DNA of 64,000 bases from Pseudoalteromonas sp. MEBiC 03607 (GTDB taxonomy: Bacteria; Pseudomonadota; Gammaproteobacteria; Enterobacterales; Alteromonadaceae): NCBI RefSeq assembly GCF_004792295.1, contig NZ_SRRY01000001.1, positions 3,045,501 through 3,109,500 of the forward strand, read 5' to 3'. The notes beneath the pieces are model-generated. The model was given only the letters and a program-made list of their open reading frames with translations, was not told the DNA's origin and did not search any database. Within the stretch, counting starts at the first letter, position 1, and every line of letters begins with the position of its first letter. The position numbers and the translations under genes are program-made. Shown here in pieces: positions 44,738 through 53,992 of this stretch.

Positions 44738-47700
44738 ATGAATACGGCACTGTTTTTCGTTGGCGAATGGCAAGTTACCCCGGCCACTAATTCAATCAGG
44801 CGCGGTGAACAAACAAAGCATCTTGAACCCAAGGCGATGGATGTATTACTGCTGCTATGCGAAAAACAAGGTGAACTACTAACGAGCGAAGAAATTATCA
44901 GCCATTGCTGGCAAAATGTGGCGCTGGGTGACAACCCCCTACATAAAGTGATCACCCAATTACGTAAAGCCTTTGACGATAAAGCAAGCGATCCGCATTA
45001 CATCGAAACCATTCGTAAACGTGGTTATCGGGTTATTGCCGAAATCAACTTTCCACTCAACGAAGAACAAAAAGCCAGCCAAACCAGTTGGCAAGGTGAT
45101 TCGCCCTTTGTTGGCTTAAGTGCGTTTGCACCAGAGCAAGCCGATGTATTTTTTGGTCGGAACAAACAAATTGCCACTTTGCTACAGCGGGTATCGGCTC
45201 AAATAGAATTTGGTCGCGCATTTTGCTTAATTTTGGGAGCCAGTGGTTCGGGTAAATCGTCGTTAGTTAACGCAGGTGTATTGCCCGCTTTAATGTCGAG
45301 TAATGGCTACGATGGCATAAGAGTACACAGTTACTGCCAACTCGACTTTGCCGATGTCAGCAAAGAGCGCTTACTGCTTGATTTAGCCTCAACCTTGCTC
45401 GATTTAGAAATAAACGACGCACCTGTACTTAGCGATATAAGTGCCGATGCGTTGGCTGAATTGTTATTAAAAGACCCAGAACAGGTTATTTCCCGCTGTA
45501 AAGCAGCACTTGCAGCGCTAAATACAGAGCGCACTACGCCCTATTTATTTTTATTTATCGACAGGCTCGAAGTGCTATTGTCATCGCCGCTATTTAGCGA
45601 TGACGAGCGCAACCAGCTTTTAGCTCTTATTGAGCGCTTAGCAACAAGTGGCTGCATGATCATTTTTAGTGCCTGTCGTAATGACTTTTACCCGCAAGTA
45701 GTGAGTCAACCAAGTTTAATGTCGGGCAAAGCCAATGGCGCACATTTTGACTTATTAGCGCCAACTCGCTCTGAGCTTAAGCAAATGATCCGTTTGCCAG
45801 CACTTGCAGCAGGCTTAAGTTGGCAACATCACCCAGAGCATCACACACCGCTTGATGAACAACTTTGTAACGATACTGCCAATAACCCAGATGCATTGCC
45901 AATGCTGCAATACACCTTGCAGCAGCTTTACTTGCAGCGCAGCCCAGACAACGAATTATTGTTTTCTGAATACCAAGCCCTAGGCACCATCGAAGGAGCC
46001 ATCGGCCAAAAAGCCGAACAAGTATTTTGCCAATTACCCAAAGACCAACAAACTGAACTTGCCGCAGTTCTTTCTAAGCTGATCACTTTAAATCCAGATG
46101 GCGAAACGCTCACCAGCCGCGCTGCACGTTGGAGCGAATTAACCAGCCCTGCTGCGACCAAGCTTGTTCAGGCTATGGTCGACAGCCGTTTGTTTGTGTC
46201 GCACCTTAAAAATGAGCAAGCCTGCTTTAGTCTTGCCCACGAAGCGCTGCTGCGCCATTGGCAACGCGCCATAGATTGGGTGCAAGAGCACCAACAAAGC
46301 TTAGCAATTCAAAGCCGCGTGCAACTTGCCACCGAGCGATGGCTGCTAGAACATAAACACAGCGACTTTTTATTAGCGCAAGGCAAACCGCTGCAAGAAG
46401 CACAAAGCCTAGTTAAAAACCCTATGTTTAGCTTATCGAGCAACGAACAAGCGTTAATTAAGGCTTCTAACAATAAAGCCAAACGTAAAAAACGCGTGTT
46501 ACAAATAACAGCGGCTGCACTTGTGTGCTTAACCTTTATTGCTACATTTATGAGCGTGCGCAGCTATCACGCCGAACAAATAGCAAAACAAAAACGCCAA
46601 GAGGCTGAGAGTTTATTGGGTTTTATGGTTGGTGAGTTTGCCGACAAACTTAGAAGCGTTGAACGTATGGATTTACTTGATGGTATTAGCAACAAAGCCC
46701 TTGAGTATTTTACCAATCAAGACGAGGAAGCTGCCTCGTTGTTTGACTTTAGCGATACACAAGCCGAGTTTAATAACCGTTTTCAATACGCTCAAACCTT
46801 AGAGGCTATGGGCGAAGTGGCCTACTCGCGCGGCAAAACCGACGAAGCCTTCACTGCCTTTGAAAATGCGCGAACGCGCCTAGAATCTTTACTAAAAGTT
46901 CAACCCAATAACCTAGATGTTTTAATGCTCGCAGGGGCCAATGCGTTCTGGCTTGGTAATTTAACTTATGAGCAAAGTAATTACTTAGCGACTGAGCCAA
47001 TGTTTAAACGTTACTTGGCTTACAGTGAAAAAATGTATCAGCTTGCCCCTAATGACTTTAACTCTATTATGGAGCTATCTTACTCGCACAATTCTCTTGG
47101 TTCGTTGTATTTAAAGCAGTTTAATTATGCACTTGCAAAACAGAGCTTTACTGAATCTTTAAAACTGAAAAACCAAGCCCTTGAGCTTAAACCGAATAAC
47201 AAAAATTTATTACGCGATAAAACAGACACCATTAGTTGGATTGCAACCACAGAAGAAAGGCTCGGTAATTTAAACGCTGCACTCGAACTACTTGAACAAG
47301 CCTCTCAAGAGCTAATCAACATGCTTGAAACATCACCGAATGACGCAAGCTTACATAATTATTTAGCAAACACTTTTATGCAACAAAGCTTTTTATTGAG
47401 CTATTTTCCAAATAAGAGAGCAGCATTTTTAAAAGCTGAAAAAGCAACTGATGCAATTAATCGAGCAAGAATCCAAGATCCAAAAAATCAAAACTTTCAA
47501 CGCACCTTTTATAGAACACTTGCATACCAATTAATGCTGTTAGATAAAAGTAAAACAAGTGAAAGAGTAAAAGATGTTTTAAGTTACATTGATAACCAAG
47601 GGGTTTCAGATACAACTTTAATAAATATTCAAATAGGAGTGATTCATTATTTAATCAATCGAAACCTTTTAAACGAAGCCAAAGACCTCTTGTTAAAATT

Positions 47701-47992
47701 AGAGAGCAACTCAGACTTTATTGAGAGAATATCTGACACTAGCAAAATAGAAAACCTCGCTGCTCTAATAAAGGTTAATTTAATTAAAGCAAAGCTTTCT
47801 GAAGACAAAATAGCAAGACAAAAAGCATGCCAAGAAGCTATTAATGCAATTGAAGAAAATAAAAACGGCGATAAAAGTATAAAAAGAACTTACCCACTTA
47901 TTCAAGCCTACACCTGTTTAAATAGGGTAAGTGAGGTAAACACAGTTAAAAGTAAACTAATAGAGTTAGGCATTACTAACTTTGAACTATAA
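44738..47992 (+). CDS. Winged-helix / STAND NTPase / transmembrane / TPR-like signalling protein
   Basis: A 1084-residue multidomain protein. Order: OmpR/CadC-type winged helix (about 8-102, ending HYIETIRKRGYRVIAE); a linker; a novel-STAND NTPase domain (about 122-515) entered by SPFVGLSAFAPEQADVFFGR, with Walker A GASGSGKSS (167-175), Walker B LFLFIDRLEVL (Asp275) and the HEALLRHW motif (501-508). One membrane helix follows at about 587-605, then a C-terminal helical region of about 470 residues with TPR-like repeats, predicted periplasmic. It looks like a one-component regulator in which periplasmic TPR input controls a cytoplasmic NTPase switch and DNA-binding domain. The small gene at 48016 follows after 23 bases. 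Confidence 0.87.
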   Translation: MNTALFFVGEWQVTPATNSIRRGEQTKHLEPKAMDVLLLLCEKQGELLTSEEIISHCWQNVALGDNPLHKVITQLRKAFDDKASDPHYIETIRKRGYRVIAEINFPLNEEQKASQTSWQGDSPFVGLSAFAPEQADVFFGRNKQIATLLQRVSAQIEFGRAFCLILGASGSGKSSLVNAGVLPALMSSNGYDGIRVHSYCQLDFADVSKERLLLDLASTLLDLEINDAPVLSDISADALAELLLKDPEQVISRCKAALAALNTERTTPYLFLFIDRLEVLLSSPLFSDDERNQLLALIERLATSGCMIIFSACRNDFYPQVVSQPSLMSGKANGAHFDLLAPTRSELKQMIRLPALAAGLSWQHHPEHHTPLDEQLCNDTANNPDALPMLQYTLQQLYLQRSPDNELLFSEYQALGTIEGAIGQKAEQVFCQLPKDQQTELAAVLSKLITLNPDGETLTSRAARWSELTSPAATKLVQAMVDSRLFVSHLKNEQACFSLAHEALLRHWQRAIDWVQEHQQSLAIQSRVQLATERWLLEHKHSDFLLAQGKPLQEAQSLVKNPMFSLSSNEQALIKASNNKAKRKKRVLQITAAALVCLTFIATFMSVRSYHAEQIAKQKRQEAESLLGFMVGEFADKLRSVERMDLLDGISNKALEYFTNQDEEAASLFDFSDTQAEFNNRFQYAQTLEAMGEVAYSRGKTDEAFTAFENARTRLESLLKVQPNNLDVLMLAGANAFWLGNLTYEQSNYLATEPMFKRYLAYSEKMYQLAPNDFNSIMELSYSHNSLGSLYLKQFNYALAKQSFTESLKLKNQALELKPNNKNLLRDKTDTISWIATTEERLGNLNAALELLEQASQELINMLETSPNDASLHNYLANTFMQQSFLLSYFPNKRAAFLKAEKATDAINRARIQDPKNQNFQRTFYRTLAYQLMLLDKSKTSERVKDVLSYIDNQGVSDTTLINIQIGVIHYLINRNLLNEAKDLLLKLESNSDFIERISDTSKIENLAALIKVNLIKAKLSEDKIARQKACQEAINAIEENKNGDKSIKRTYPLIQAYTCLNRVSEVNTVKSKLIELGITNFEL

Positions 47993-48015
47993 AAAACAAC
48001 TAGAAGGTAATAATA

Positions 48016-48393
48016 ATGAGCGAAAGTCAAACTTTCAACTTTACAGTGAATATTAAACTTAACACTGAAAATGAAGCTGTATTTACATACTTCCAAAACG
48101 GTCAGCAAGTTTCTGGAGGCGGTACTATCAATGAAAGAAACAGCCTAGGCATTTATACACTTGATGACGCAACAGTTGAAGCTGGCTTTCAATTTACAGG
48201 CGCGAAATTTGCAAACCTTGAAGGTGATTGCGAGCAAGACTTTAGCTTTAAAGTCACTAATGATGGTCAAACAATTGAAATAGCGGATACTGATGAAAAT
48301 AGCGGTACTGCGTGTATGATTTTCATTGTAGAGTGCAATGGCACAAGCTATGAAAGTGCCGATCCACAAGTGAAAAATGATAAAGAAGACTAA
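48016..48393 (+). CDS. Small acidic beta-rich protein downstream of the STAND regulator
   Basis: A 125-residue acidic protein without signal peptide. It alternates short beta strands (FNFTVNIKLNTENEAVFTYFQNGQQVSGGGTI; FQFTGAKFANLEG; DFSFKVTNDGQTIEIADTDE) and has three cysteines (in EGDCEQD, TACMIF and VECNGT). The C-terminal DPQVKND resembles a tail motif of short proteins annotated as DP-EP family in marine Gammaproteobacteria; I am not certain of this. AAGG lies 8 bases before ATG. With a 23-base gap and a terminator after it, it forms an operon with the STAND regulator. Confidence 0.8.
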   Translation: MSESQTFNFTVNIKLNTENEAVFTYFQNGQQVSGGGTINERNSLGIYTLDDATVEAGFQFTGAKFANLEGDCEQDFSFKVTNDGQTIEIADTDENSGTACMIFIVECNGTSYESADPQVKNDKED

Positions 48394-48407
48394 GAAACAC
48401 TCACTTT

Positions 48408-48432
48408 AAGCTCCTTTTATGGAGCTTTTTTA
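48408..48432 (+). terminator. Terminator after the small beta-rich gene
   Basis: AAGCTCC (48408-48414) and GGAGCTT (48421-48427), loop TTTTAT, then TTTTT. Confidence 0.85.
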
Positions 48433-48543
48433 CATTTAAAAACAAACAATTAAAACCAGAAGATTACCAGAAGGTTAATTTGCACTTTTTTAAGTAACTT
48501 TATAGACACCAAAATCGTTTGCATCGGCAAAAAGGAAACGAAC

Positions 48544-49527
48544 GTGTCTACTAACAACAAAAATGAACAACCAAGCACTGCTAGATCAGAAGCTAAAAAC
48601 GCACTTGCGCAGTCTATCAATTCAGAGCAACTTGCACTAATTGCCCAAATGTTTCAGAACATTCCTGAAGGGGTGTTTATCATTAATGGTCAAGGCACGT
48701 TTGAATTTGCAAACCCGATGGCGGCACAACTTTTAGGTGACAACCAAGAAGCCTTAATCGGTCAAAACCTGTTACATTACCTACACGACACCGACCGTGA
48801 TAAATACATGTATACCCTACTCAGTTGGTTAGATCATAAAGACTCGCCGATAAGCCTTGGTCCAAACGAAGTTAAAATAAACCGCGCCGATAGTAAAACC
48901 CTTGAAGCGGATTTATGTATTTCAAGCTTGCCAAAAAACATTGCCGTTGCAGATAATTTATTTATTTGTGTATTACATGATTTATCATCGCACAAAGAGC
49001 AATATAATCGCTTAGTTAAACAGGCCACCACTGACCATTTAACCGGCCTTGCAAATAGATTAACCCTTGAGGAATCATTAAAAGAGCATTGGCAAGAAAG
49101 CGTGCAAACCAACCAAGCTATTAGCACTATATTAATCGACATTGATTATTTTAAATTATTTAATGACCGATTTGGTCATGTTAAAGGCGATAAGTGCTTA
49201 CAAAAAGTAGCGAGTATAATTGCAGAATCACTCCCCTCTCATGACTGTTTGGCAGCCCGTTATGGTGGTGAAGAATTTGCGGTTATATTACCAAGGTGTC
49301 AAAAAGATACGGCAGCAGTTATTGCAAAACATATTCAAATAAAAATAAACAATATGTCATTTACTGAAATTGGCCTACCGAGTGATTTTAGAATAAGTGT
49401 AAGCCAAGGAATTGCTTGCGAGTTTAATAATCAATACCGTACTTCTGAGGCACTAATTTGTGCTGCAGATACTGCTTTATACCGAGCAAAAACAGAGGGC
49501 AGAAATAAAATAAGCATAAGCGCATAA
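48544..49527 (+). CDS. PAS-GGDEF diguanylate cyclase
   Basis: A 327-residue soluble protein with an N-terminal PAS domain (about 30-150: NIPEGVFIINGQGTFEFANPMAAQLLG) and a GGDEF domain (about 165-325: DHLTGLANRLTLEESL). The catalytic motif is RYGGEEF and IDIDYFKLFND carries the metal aspartate, so activity is expected. A canonical RxxD inhibitory I-site is not seen before it. It probably makes cyclic di-GMP in response to a PAS-sensed signal. GTG start with AAAGGAAAC upstream. It lies between the STAND operon and a TonB receptor. Confidence 0.92.
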   Translation: MSTNNKNEQPSTARSEAKNALAQSINSEQLALIAQMFQNIPEGVFIINGQGTFEFANPMAAQLLGDNQEALIGQNLLHYLHDTDRDKYMYTLLSWLDHKDSPISLGPNEVKINRADSKTLEADLCISSLPKNIAVADNLFICVLHDLSSHKEQYNRLVKQATTDHLTGLANRLTLEESLKEHWQESVQTNQAISTILIDIDYFKLFNDRFGHVKGDKCLQKVASIIAESLPSHDCLAARYGGEEFAVILPRCQKDTAAVIAKHIQIKINNMSFTEIGLPSDFRISVSQGIACEFNNQYRTSEALICAADTALYRAKTEGRNKISISA

Positions 49528-49661
49528 AAGGTTATTTTAGTGTAGAACTATGAGCTAAATAGCTTGTTTAGATAATCATATAGTATACTTTTATGTTATT
49601 TGTTTGTTCCTTTTTTATTGATAAACTGCAACGTGAAATCAACGTCACAAGGGATCCAACA

Positions 49662-52181
49662 ATGACACTTTTTAAAAAAGTACCTTTGCAACTCGCTATT
49701 GCAAGTACGCTAGCTACATCAGTGACTGCAATCGCTGCTGAGCAAACAACAGAAAACACTGCTCAAGATGTTGAAGTTATTTCTGTAACAGGTACTCGCC
49801 GAAGCCTTCGTAGTATTTCTGAAAGTACTGTACCTGTCGATTTATTAACAAGTCGCGATCTAACAAGCACTGGCCAACTTGATATGAGCCAAGTACTTGC
49901 CTCTCAGTTACCTAGCTTTAACTACCCTAGTGCCACCATTGCTGATGGAACTGACCATGCAAAACCGGCTGTTTTACGTGGCCTTGCTCCTGACCACACA
50001 TTAGTACTTATCAATGGTAAACGCCGCCATGCGGGTGCACTATTAAATTTAAACGGTACAGTAGGCCGTGGTTCAACAGCTGTTGATTTAAATAATATTC
50101 CTACTTCAGCAATTAAACGCGTAGAAGTACTTCGTGATGGTGCTGCTGCTCAATACGGCTCTGACGCGATTGCTGGTGTGATCAATATTGTATTAAAAGA
50201 CGCCGATGAAGGCGGCAGCGTGAGCTTCACATATGGTGAATACGATACACAAATGGCAGGGTCTCCTCAGCTACTAAACACCACAACTGATAGCGAAGGC
50301 AACCTAAGTTTTGAGACTGGTGGCGACCGTGAAGTAAATGATGGTATTTCACGCACAGCAAGCGCTAACGCGGGTTTTGCGCTGGGTGATAATGGCTTTA
50401 TTAACCTGTCTATTGAGTCACGAAATAACGAGCCAACGAATCGCTCTGGTTTTGACCAACGCGAACAGTACAGCCGTGACGCAAATGGCAATTTAGACCC
50501 TCGTGAATTCGACTTTGACCGCTATAACCACCGTTTTGGTAAAGCAAGCATTGAAGATTTCGCGCTTTTTTATAACCTAGGTTATGAGTTTGATAACTCG
50601 TTATCACTTTACTCTTTTGCAAGTTACTCAAACCGTGAAGGTAACTCGGGTGGCTTTTATCGTCGTGCCAAAGACTCTCGTAACTTAACTGAAGTGTATC
50701 CTGACGGCTTCTTACCGCAAATAGATACTGATGTAGATGACTACTCATTTGCAATTGGCCTTAATGGCGAAACCAATGACTGGGCGTGGGATGTAAGCAG
50801 CAATTATGGTCGCAATGACTTTGGTATTGGCGTAAGCAATAGTTTAAATACCTCTATGGGTGTTAGCAGCCCAACAGAGTTTGATGATGGCTCGCTCGTA
50901 TATGAGCAATACCTAGTCAATATGGATGCCAGCAGCACGCTAGATTTAGGTTTACCTGATGATGTGTTTGTGACGATTGGTGCTGAATACCGCCACGAAA
51001 ACTATCAAATCAAAGCGGGTGAAACGGCCTCTTACCTAACCGTATTAGATGACGAAGGTAACCCTGTTGCTGCCGGTGGCGCACAAGTATTACCGGGTTT
51101 CTCACCTGAAAGTGCAACTGATAAAAGCCGCCATAACATTGCAATATTTGCTGAGTTTGATACTTATCTAACAACAGATTGGAACCTTGTTTTAGCAGGT
51201 CGTTTTGAAGATTACAGCGATTTTGGTAGCACCTTTACCTCTAAACTAGCTTCGCGTTACAGCATTAATGAGTCACTGTCGTTACGTGGTGCAATTAGCA
51301 CAGGTTTTAGAGCACCATCACTTGCCCAAACTTCATATAAGTCGGTAAGTACTTTATTTGAGAATGGTGTGCCAAGTGAAGTAGGTTTATTCCCTGTAGA
51401 TGAACCTGCAGCGCAAGCACTAGGGGCTCGTGATTTAGATGCTGAAGAGTCAGTTAATATGACGGCAGGTTTCATCTTTACTCAAGGCGGTTTTAGCTTA
51501 ACGCTTGATGCGTATCGCATTGAAATTGATGACCGTATCGTATTATCTGAAAACTTAAGCGGCCCAGAAGTTGAAGCGATTTTAGCCGAAGCTGGCGAAG
51601 TTAATACACAACGCGTTCGCTACTTCACCAATGCCATTGATTCACGTACACAAGGTGTTGATATTGTTGCTACTTACTCATTAGGCTTAGAAAGCTATGG
51701 TGATTTACGCTTAAGTGCTGCGGTTAACTTTAACGACACTGAAGTAACACACGTTAAAGAAAATCCACCGGAATTAGAGGCGTTAGGTGACAGCTACGAG
51801 TATTTTTCTCGTCGAGAAGTAACTCGTTTTGAAAAAGGTACACCAGCGGATAAATGGAACCTATCTGCAACGTGGGATTATGAAAACTTCCAAACCACAT
51901 TACGAGCAACTCGTTATGGTGAAGTTATTGATACCTCAAATAGTGCTGAAAACGATGAAGTACTTGATGCAAAATGGATTGCTGACTTAGAAGTGGCTTA
52001 TCGCCCTGATGAGCAGTGGAAGTTTGCATTAGGTGCCAATAACCTATTCGATCAGTACCCTCAAGATACTGTAAGCAATATTGGTTATAGCGATTTTAAC
52101 CACATATTCCCTTATAGTGGCTTTGCGCCATACAGCTTAGATGGCCGTTTTATTTACGGTAACATCACTTATAGCTTCTAA
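49662..52181 (+). CDS. TonB-dependent outer-membrane receptor
   Basis: An 839-residue receptor. ATG 49662 is chosen over an ATG at 49593 because AAGGGATCCAACA lies before it and the signal peptide (KVPLQLAIASTLATSVTAIAAE) begins there. The TonB-box-like EVISVTGTRRS is followed by a plug (about 55-165: VLRGLAPDHTLVLINGKRRH, RVEVLRDGAAAQYGSDAIAGVINIVLK). The barrel ends in FIYGNITYSF. This plug subtype (GKRRH, YGSDAIAG) is common among large TonB receptors of Alteromonadales and Xanthomonadales; the substrate is unknown. Confidence 0.93.
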   Translation: MTLFKKVPLQLAIASTLATSVTAIAAEQTTENTAQDVEVISVTGTRRSLRSISESTVPVDLLTSRDLTSTGQLDMSQVLASQLPSFNYPSATIADGTDHAKPAVLRGLAPDHTLVLINGKRRHAGALLNLNGTVGRGSTAVDLNNIPTSAIKRVEVLRDGAAAQYGSDAIAGVINIVLKDADEGGSVSFTYGEYDTQMAGSPQLLNTTTDSEGNLSFETGGDREVNDGISRTASANAGFALGDNGFINLSIESRNNEPTNRSGFDQREQYSRDANGNLDPREFDFDRYNHRFGKASIEDFALFYNLGYEFDNSLSLYSFASYSNREGNSGGFYRRAKDSRNLTEVYPDGFLPQIDTDVDDYSFAIGLNGETNDWAWDVSSNYGRNDFGIGVSNSLNTSMGVSSPTEFDDGSLVYEQYLVNMDASSTLDLGLPDDVFVTIGAEYRHENYQIKAGETASYLTVLDDEGNPVAAGGAQVLPGFSPESATDKSRHNIAIFAEFDTYLTTDWNLVLAGRFEDYSDFGSTFTSKLASRYSINESLSLRGAISTGFRAPSLAQTSYKSVSTLFENGVPSEVGLFPVDEPAAQALGARDLDAEESVNMTAGFIFTQGGFSLTLDAYRIEIDDRIVLSENLSGPEVEAILAEAGEVNTQRVRYFTNAIDSRTQGVDIVATYSLGLESYGDLRLSAAVNFNDTEVTHVKENPPELEALGDSYEYFSRREVTRFEKGTPADKWNLSATWDYENFQTTLRATRYGEVIDTSNSAENDEVLDAKWIADLEVAYRPDEQWKFALGANNLFDQYPQDTVSNIGYSDFNHIFPYSGFAPYSLDGRFIYGNITYSF

Positions 52182-52230
52182 ATTAATGTGTGCTGGTTTA
52201 GGCTAGCACACAGCTAACTTTTTAAAATTA

Positions 52231-52263
52231 GGCGCTTTTTTAAATAATTTTTAAAAAAGCGCC
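52231..52263 (+). terminator. Long AT-rich hairpin after the TonB receptor
   Basis: GGCGCTTTTTTAA (52231-52243) and TTAAAAAAGCGCC (52251-52263) form a perfect 13-bp stem. The T run is inside the stem, not after it, so terminator function is possible but atypical. Confidence 0.45.
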
Positions 52264-52333
52264 TATGCCATAAACTTTATTCCCACTTGCTGCGACTAAC
52301 TAATTAACATTACCTATTAGGAAGGACAGCATC

Positions 52334-52882
52334 ATGAATTTACGAAATTTTACCACAAGAGCACTCCTCATCACTGCAAGTGCTGCATGCATCAGTTTAG
52401 CAAACGCAGATAATGCAGTTTCTCAGGGCGATTATCGCGTTATTACTTTTAAAGACTGTAAAAAGGTAAGCGAAAGTACCCTCAATAACGAACAGATTGC
52501 TGCATACCTAGAGCTTGAACGTGAACAAGTAAAACTAGAAGCGCTAGAACAACCAATTAGTGACATAGAACAACAAGTTACTGACTATTCTGAGCAAATA
52601 GAAGCGATCACCGAAGAAGCAGTTATTGAAGACGAGAACCACCTACGAATTAATAAAAGCTTATTAAAAGAGCAAGATAAACTGGCTAAAGAACTCAATA
52701 AACTTATGGCTGCTCATGATGCCGATTTTAAAGCGTTAGAACAGCAAGCAAAATTAATTGAACATGCCGCTAAACAATTTGATAAAACTATGAAACCGTT
52801 GATGGAACAAGGTGAGTCAACTCACCTACAAATTTTAGCGCCGGGTGAAGACGAAAAACCGGGCTGTTTTTACAATATTTAA
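52334..52882 (+). CDS. Secreted coiled-coil hypothetical protein
   Basis: A 182-residue protein with a signal peptide (LITASAACISLANA) and a long acidic coiled coil (about 55-160: IAAYLELEREQVKLEALEQPISDIEQQVTDYSEQIEAI and following). Two cysteines, one after the signal (FKDCKK) and one at the end (KPGCFYN), could form a disulfide. No family recognised. AGGAAGGACAGC precedes ATG. Its stop overlaps the convergent TPR gene by 4 bases. Confidence 0.72.
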   Translation: MNLRNFTTRALLITASAACISLANADNAVSQGDYRVITFKDCKKVSESTLNNEQIAAYLELEREQVKLEALEQPISDIEQQVTDYSEQIEAITEEAVIEDENHLRINKSLLKEQDKLAKELNKLMAAHDADFKALEQQAKLIEHAAKQFDKTMKPLMEQGESTHLQILAPGEDEKPGCFYNI

Positions 52883-53784
52883 AGTACGTTTTCTAGCTGT
52901 GCATAAAGCTTCGCGTGTGTTTTACGAATGTCACCTTTATGCACTTGCTTAAACCACTTTAAAGCTTGTTCTGGCTTGCCTGCCTGCCAATTGATTTCAG
53001 CCAAGCGTAGCTTATAAATAGCAAGAACAAAACGATCAGACTCTACATCAATATACTTAAGTGATTGAACATACAATTTATCTGCTTCGTCGTACTGAGC
53101 AAGTATTTGATACGTTCTCGCTAAATTGCCTAATGCTACAGAGATTTTACGCTTATGGTTTGTTTTTAAAATCCAATCTACAGCAACCCGACGACTTGCG
53201 AGTGCTCCATCTACATCACCCAGTGAATGGAAAACATTGGCTTTATTTGAAGCAAGTTCAAAATGAAAAATAGGATCTTTGCTCTTTCCAAAGCGACGTT
53301 CAGCCCTATCTAATATGTGCAATGCTGTTTCTTTGTTGCCAAACACGTATTGCAAATTGGCCAATTCAACCATGCGCATTGGGTTACCGAATGAATCGAA
53401 AATAGCCTGTAGGTTTTCAAATGCCAAAGTCGCGAATTTGCGGCCTTGTTCATGATTGCCGAAATATTGCATCGACTTTGCGTAATAAAAATAAACTTGA
53501 ACTTGAAAAACAACCGGAAGGTCTTTGCCATTTATAAATGGCTCGGTGCTATCTTTAAGGGCGAGATATTCCATTTTGTCGTAAAAGTAATCAAACTGAT
53601 ACGACTTAATTTCATACCAGCGTGCCGAACCAGGCTCTGCTACCGCTAGCTGTTGATTAATATAATCTAAGCATAGAGCCTGAGGTTGTTGGCTACAGAA
53701 TATCTCATGGTCACTAAAGTTCTCTGATGCTAAAGCATTAAAGCTGCAGAAACTAAATAACAAAAAGGTTAAACTTTTCTTCAT
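52879..53784 (-). CDS. Secreted TPR-like hypothetical protein
   Basis: A 301-residue protein with a signal peptide (SLTFLLFSFCSFNALASE) and repeated helical pairs of TPR type in the second half: YVFGNKETALHILDRAERRF, HSLGDVDGALASRRVAVDWI, QILAQYDEADKLYVQSLKYI, INWQAGKPEQALKWFKQVHK. Two cysteines lie near the N-terminus (IFCSQQPQALC). It is probably a periplasmic scaffold or sensor; no named family is recognised. Expression is convergent with the coiled-coil gene, and the stops overlap. Confidence 0.78.
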   Translation of the reverse strand: MKKSLTFLLFSFCSFNALASENFSDHEIFCSQQPQALCLDYINQQLAVAEPGSARWYEIKSYQFDYFYDKMEYLALKDSTEPFINGKDLPVVFQVQVYFYYAKSMQYFGNHEQGRKFATLAFENLQAIFDSFGNPMRMVELANLQYVFGNKETALHILDRAERRFGKSKDPIFHFELASNKANVFHSLGDVDGALASRRVAVDWILKTNHKRKISVALGNLARTYQILAQYDEADKLYVQSLKYIDVESDRFVLAIYKLRLAEINWQAGKPEQALKWFKQVHKGDIRKTHAKLYAQLENVL

Positions 53785-53950
53785 CTACTAACTTCTAAGT
53801 GACAATACACACAGAAAAATAACAAAATATCCTGCTATATTACAGCACTTTTTAGCTAAACTTATAGTTAATATTAATAATTTAGATTCTTCACACAGTG
53901 AATTTAAGCATTTTTATACACTTAATAAGTTTGAAATTGCATGACTAACA

Positions 53951-53984
53951 AAAAAGCAGGCTAAGCACCGAGTTAACCTGCTTT
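53951..53984 (-). terminator. Terminator of mgtE
   Basis: AAAGCAGG (53953-53960) and CCTGCTTT (53977-53984) form the stem; on the minus strand a TTTTTT run follows. It lies 9 bases after the mgtE stop. Confidence 0.8.
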
Positions 53985-53992
53985 AAAATTAT

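Noticed and set aside
44738..47992. The STAND protein as an Avs-type antiphage defence gene
   Set aside because: It has a winged helix and a membrane helix in place of a nuclease or other killing effector, and no defence genes adjoin.
50410..50754. A 114-residue antisense frame inside a TonB receptor gene
   Set aside because: It is a shadow of the receptor's codon pattern and has no start signals.
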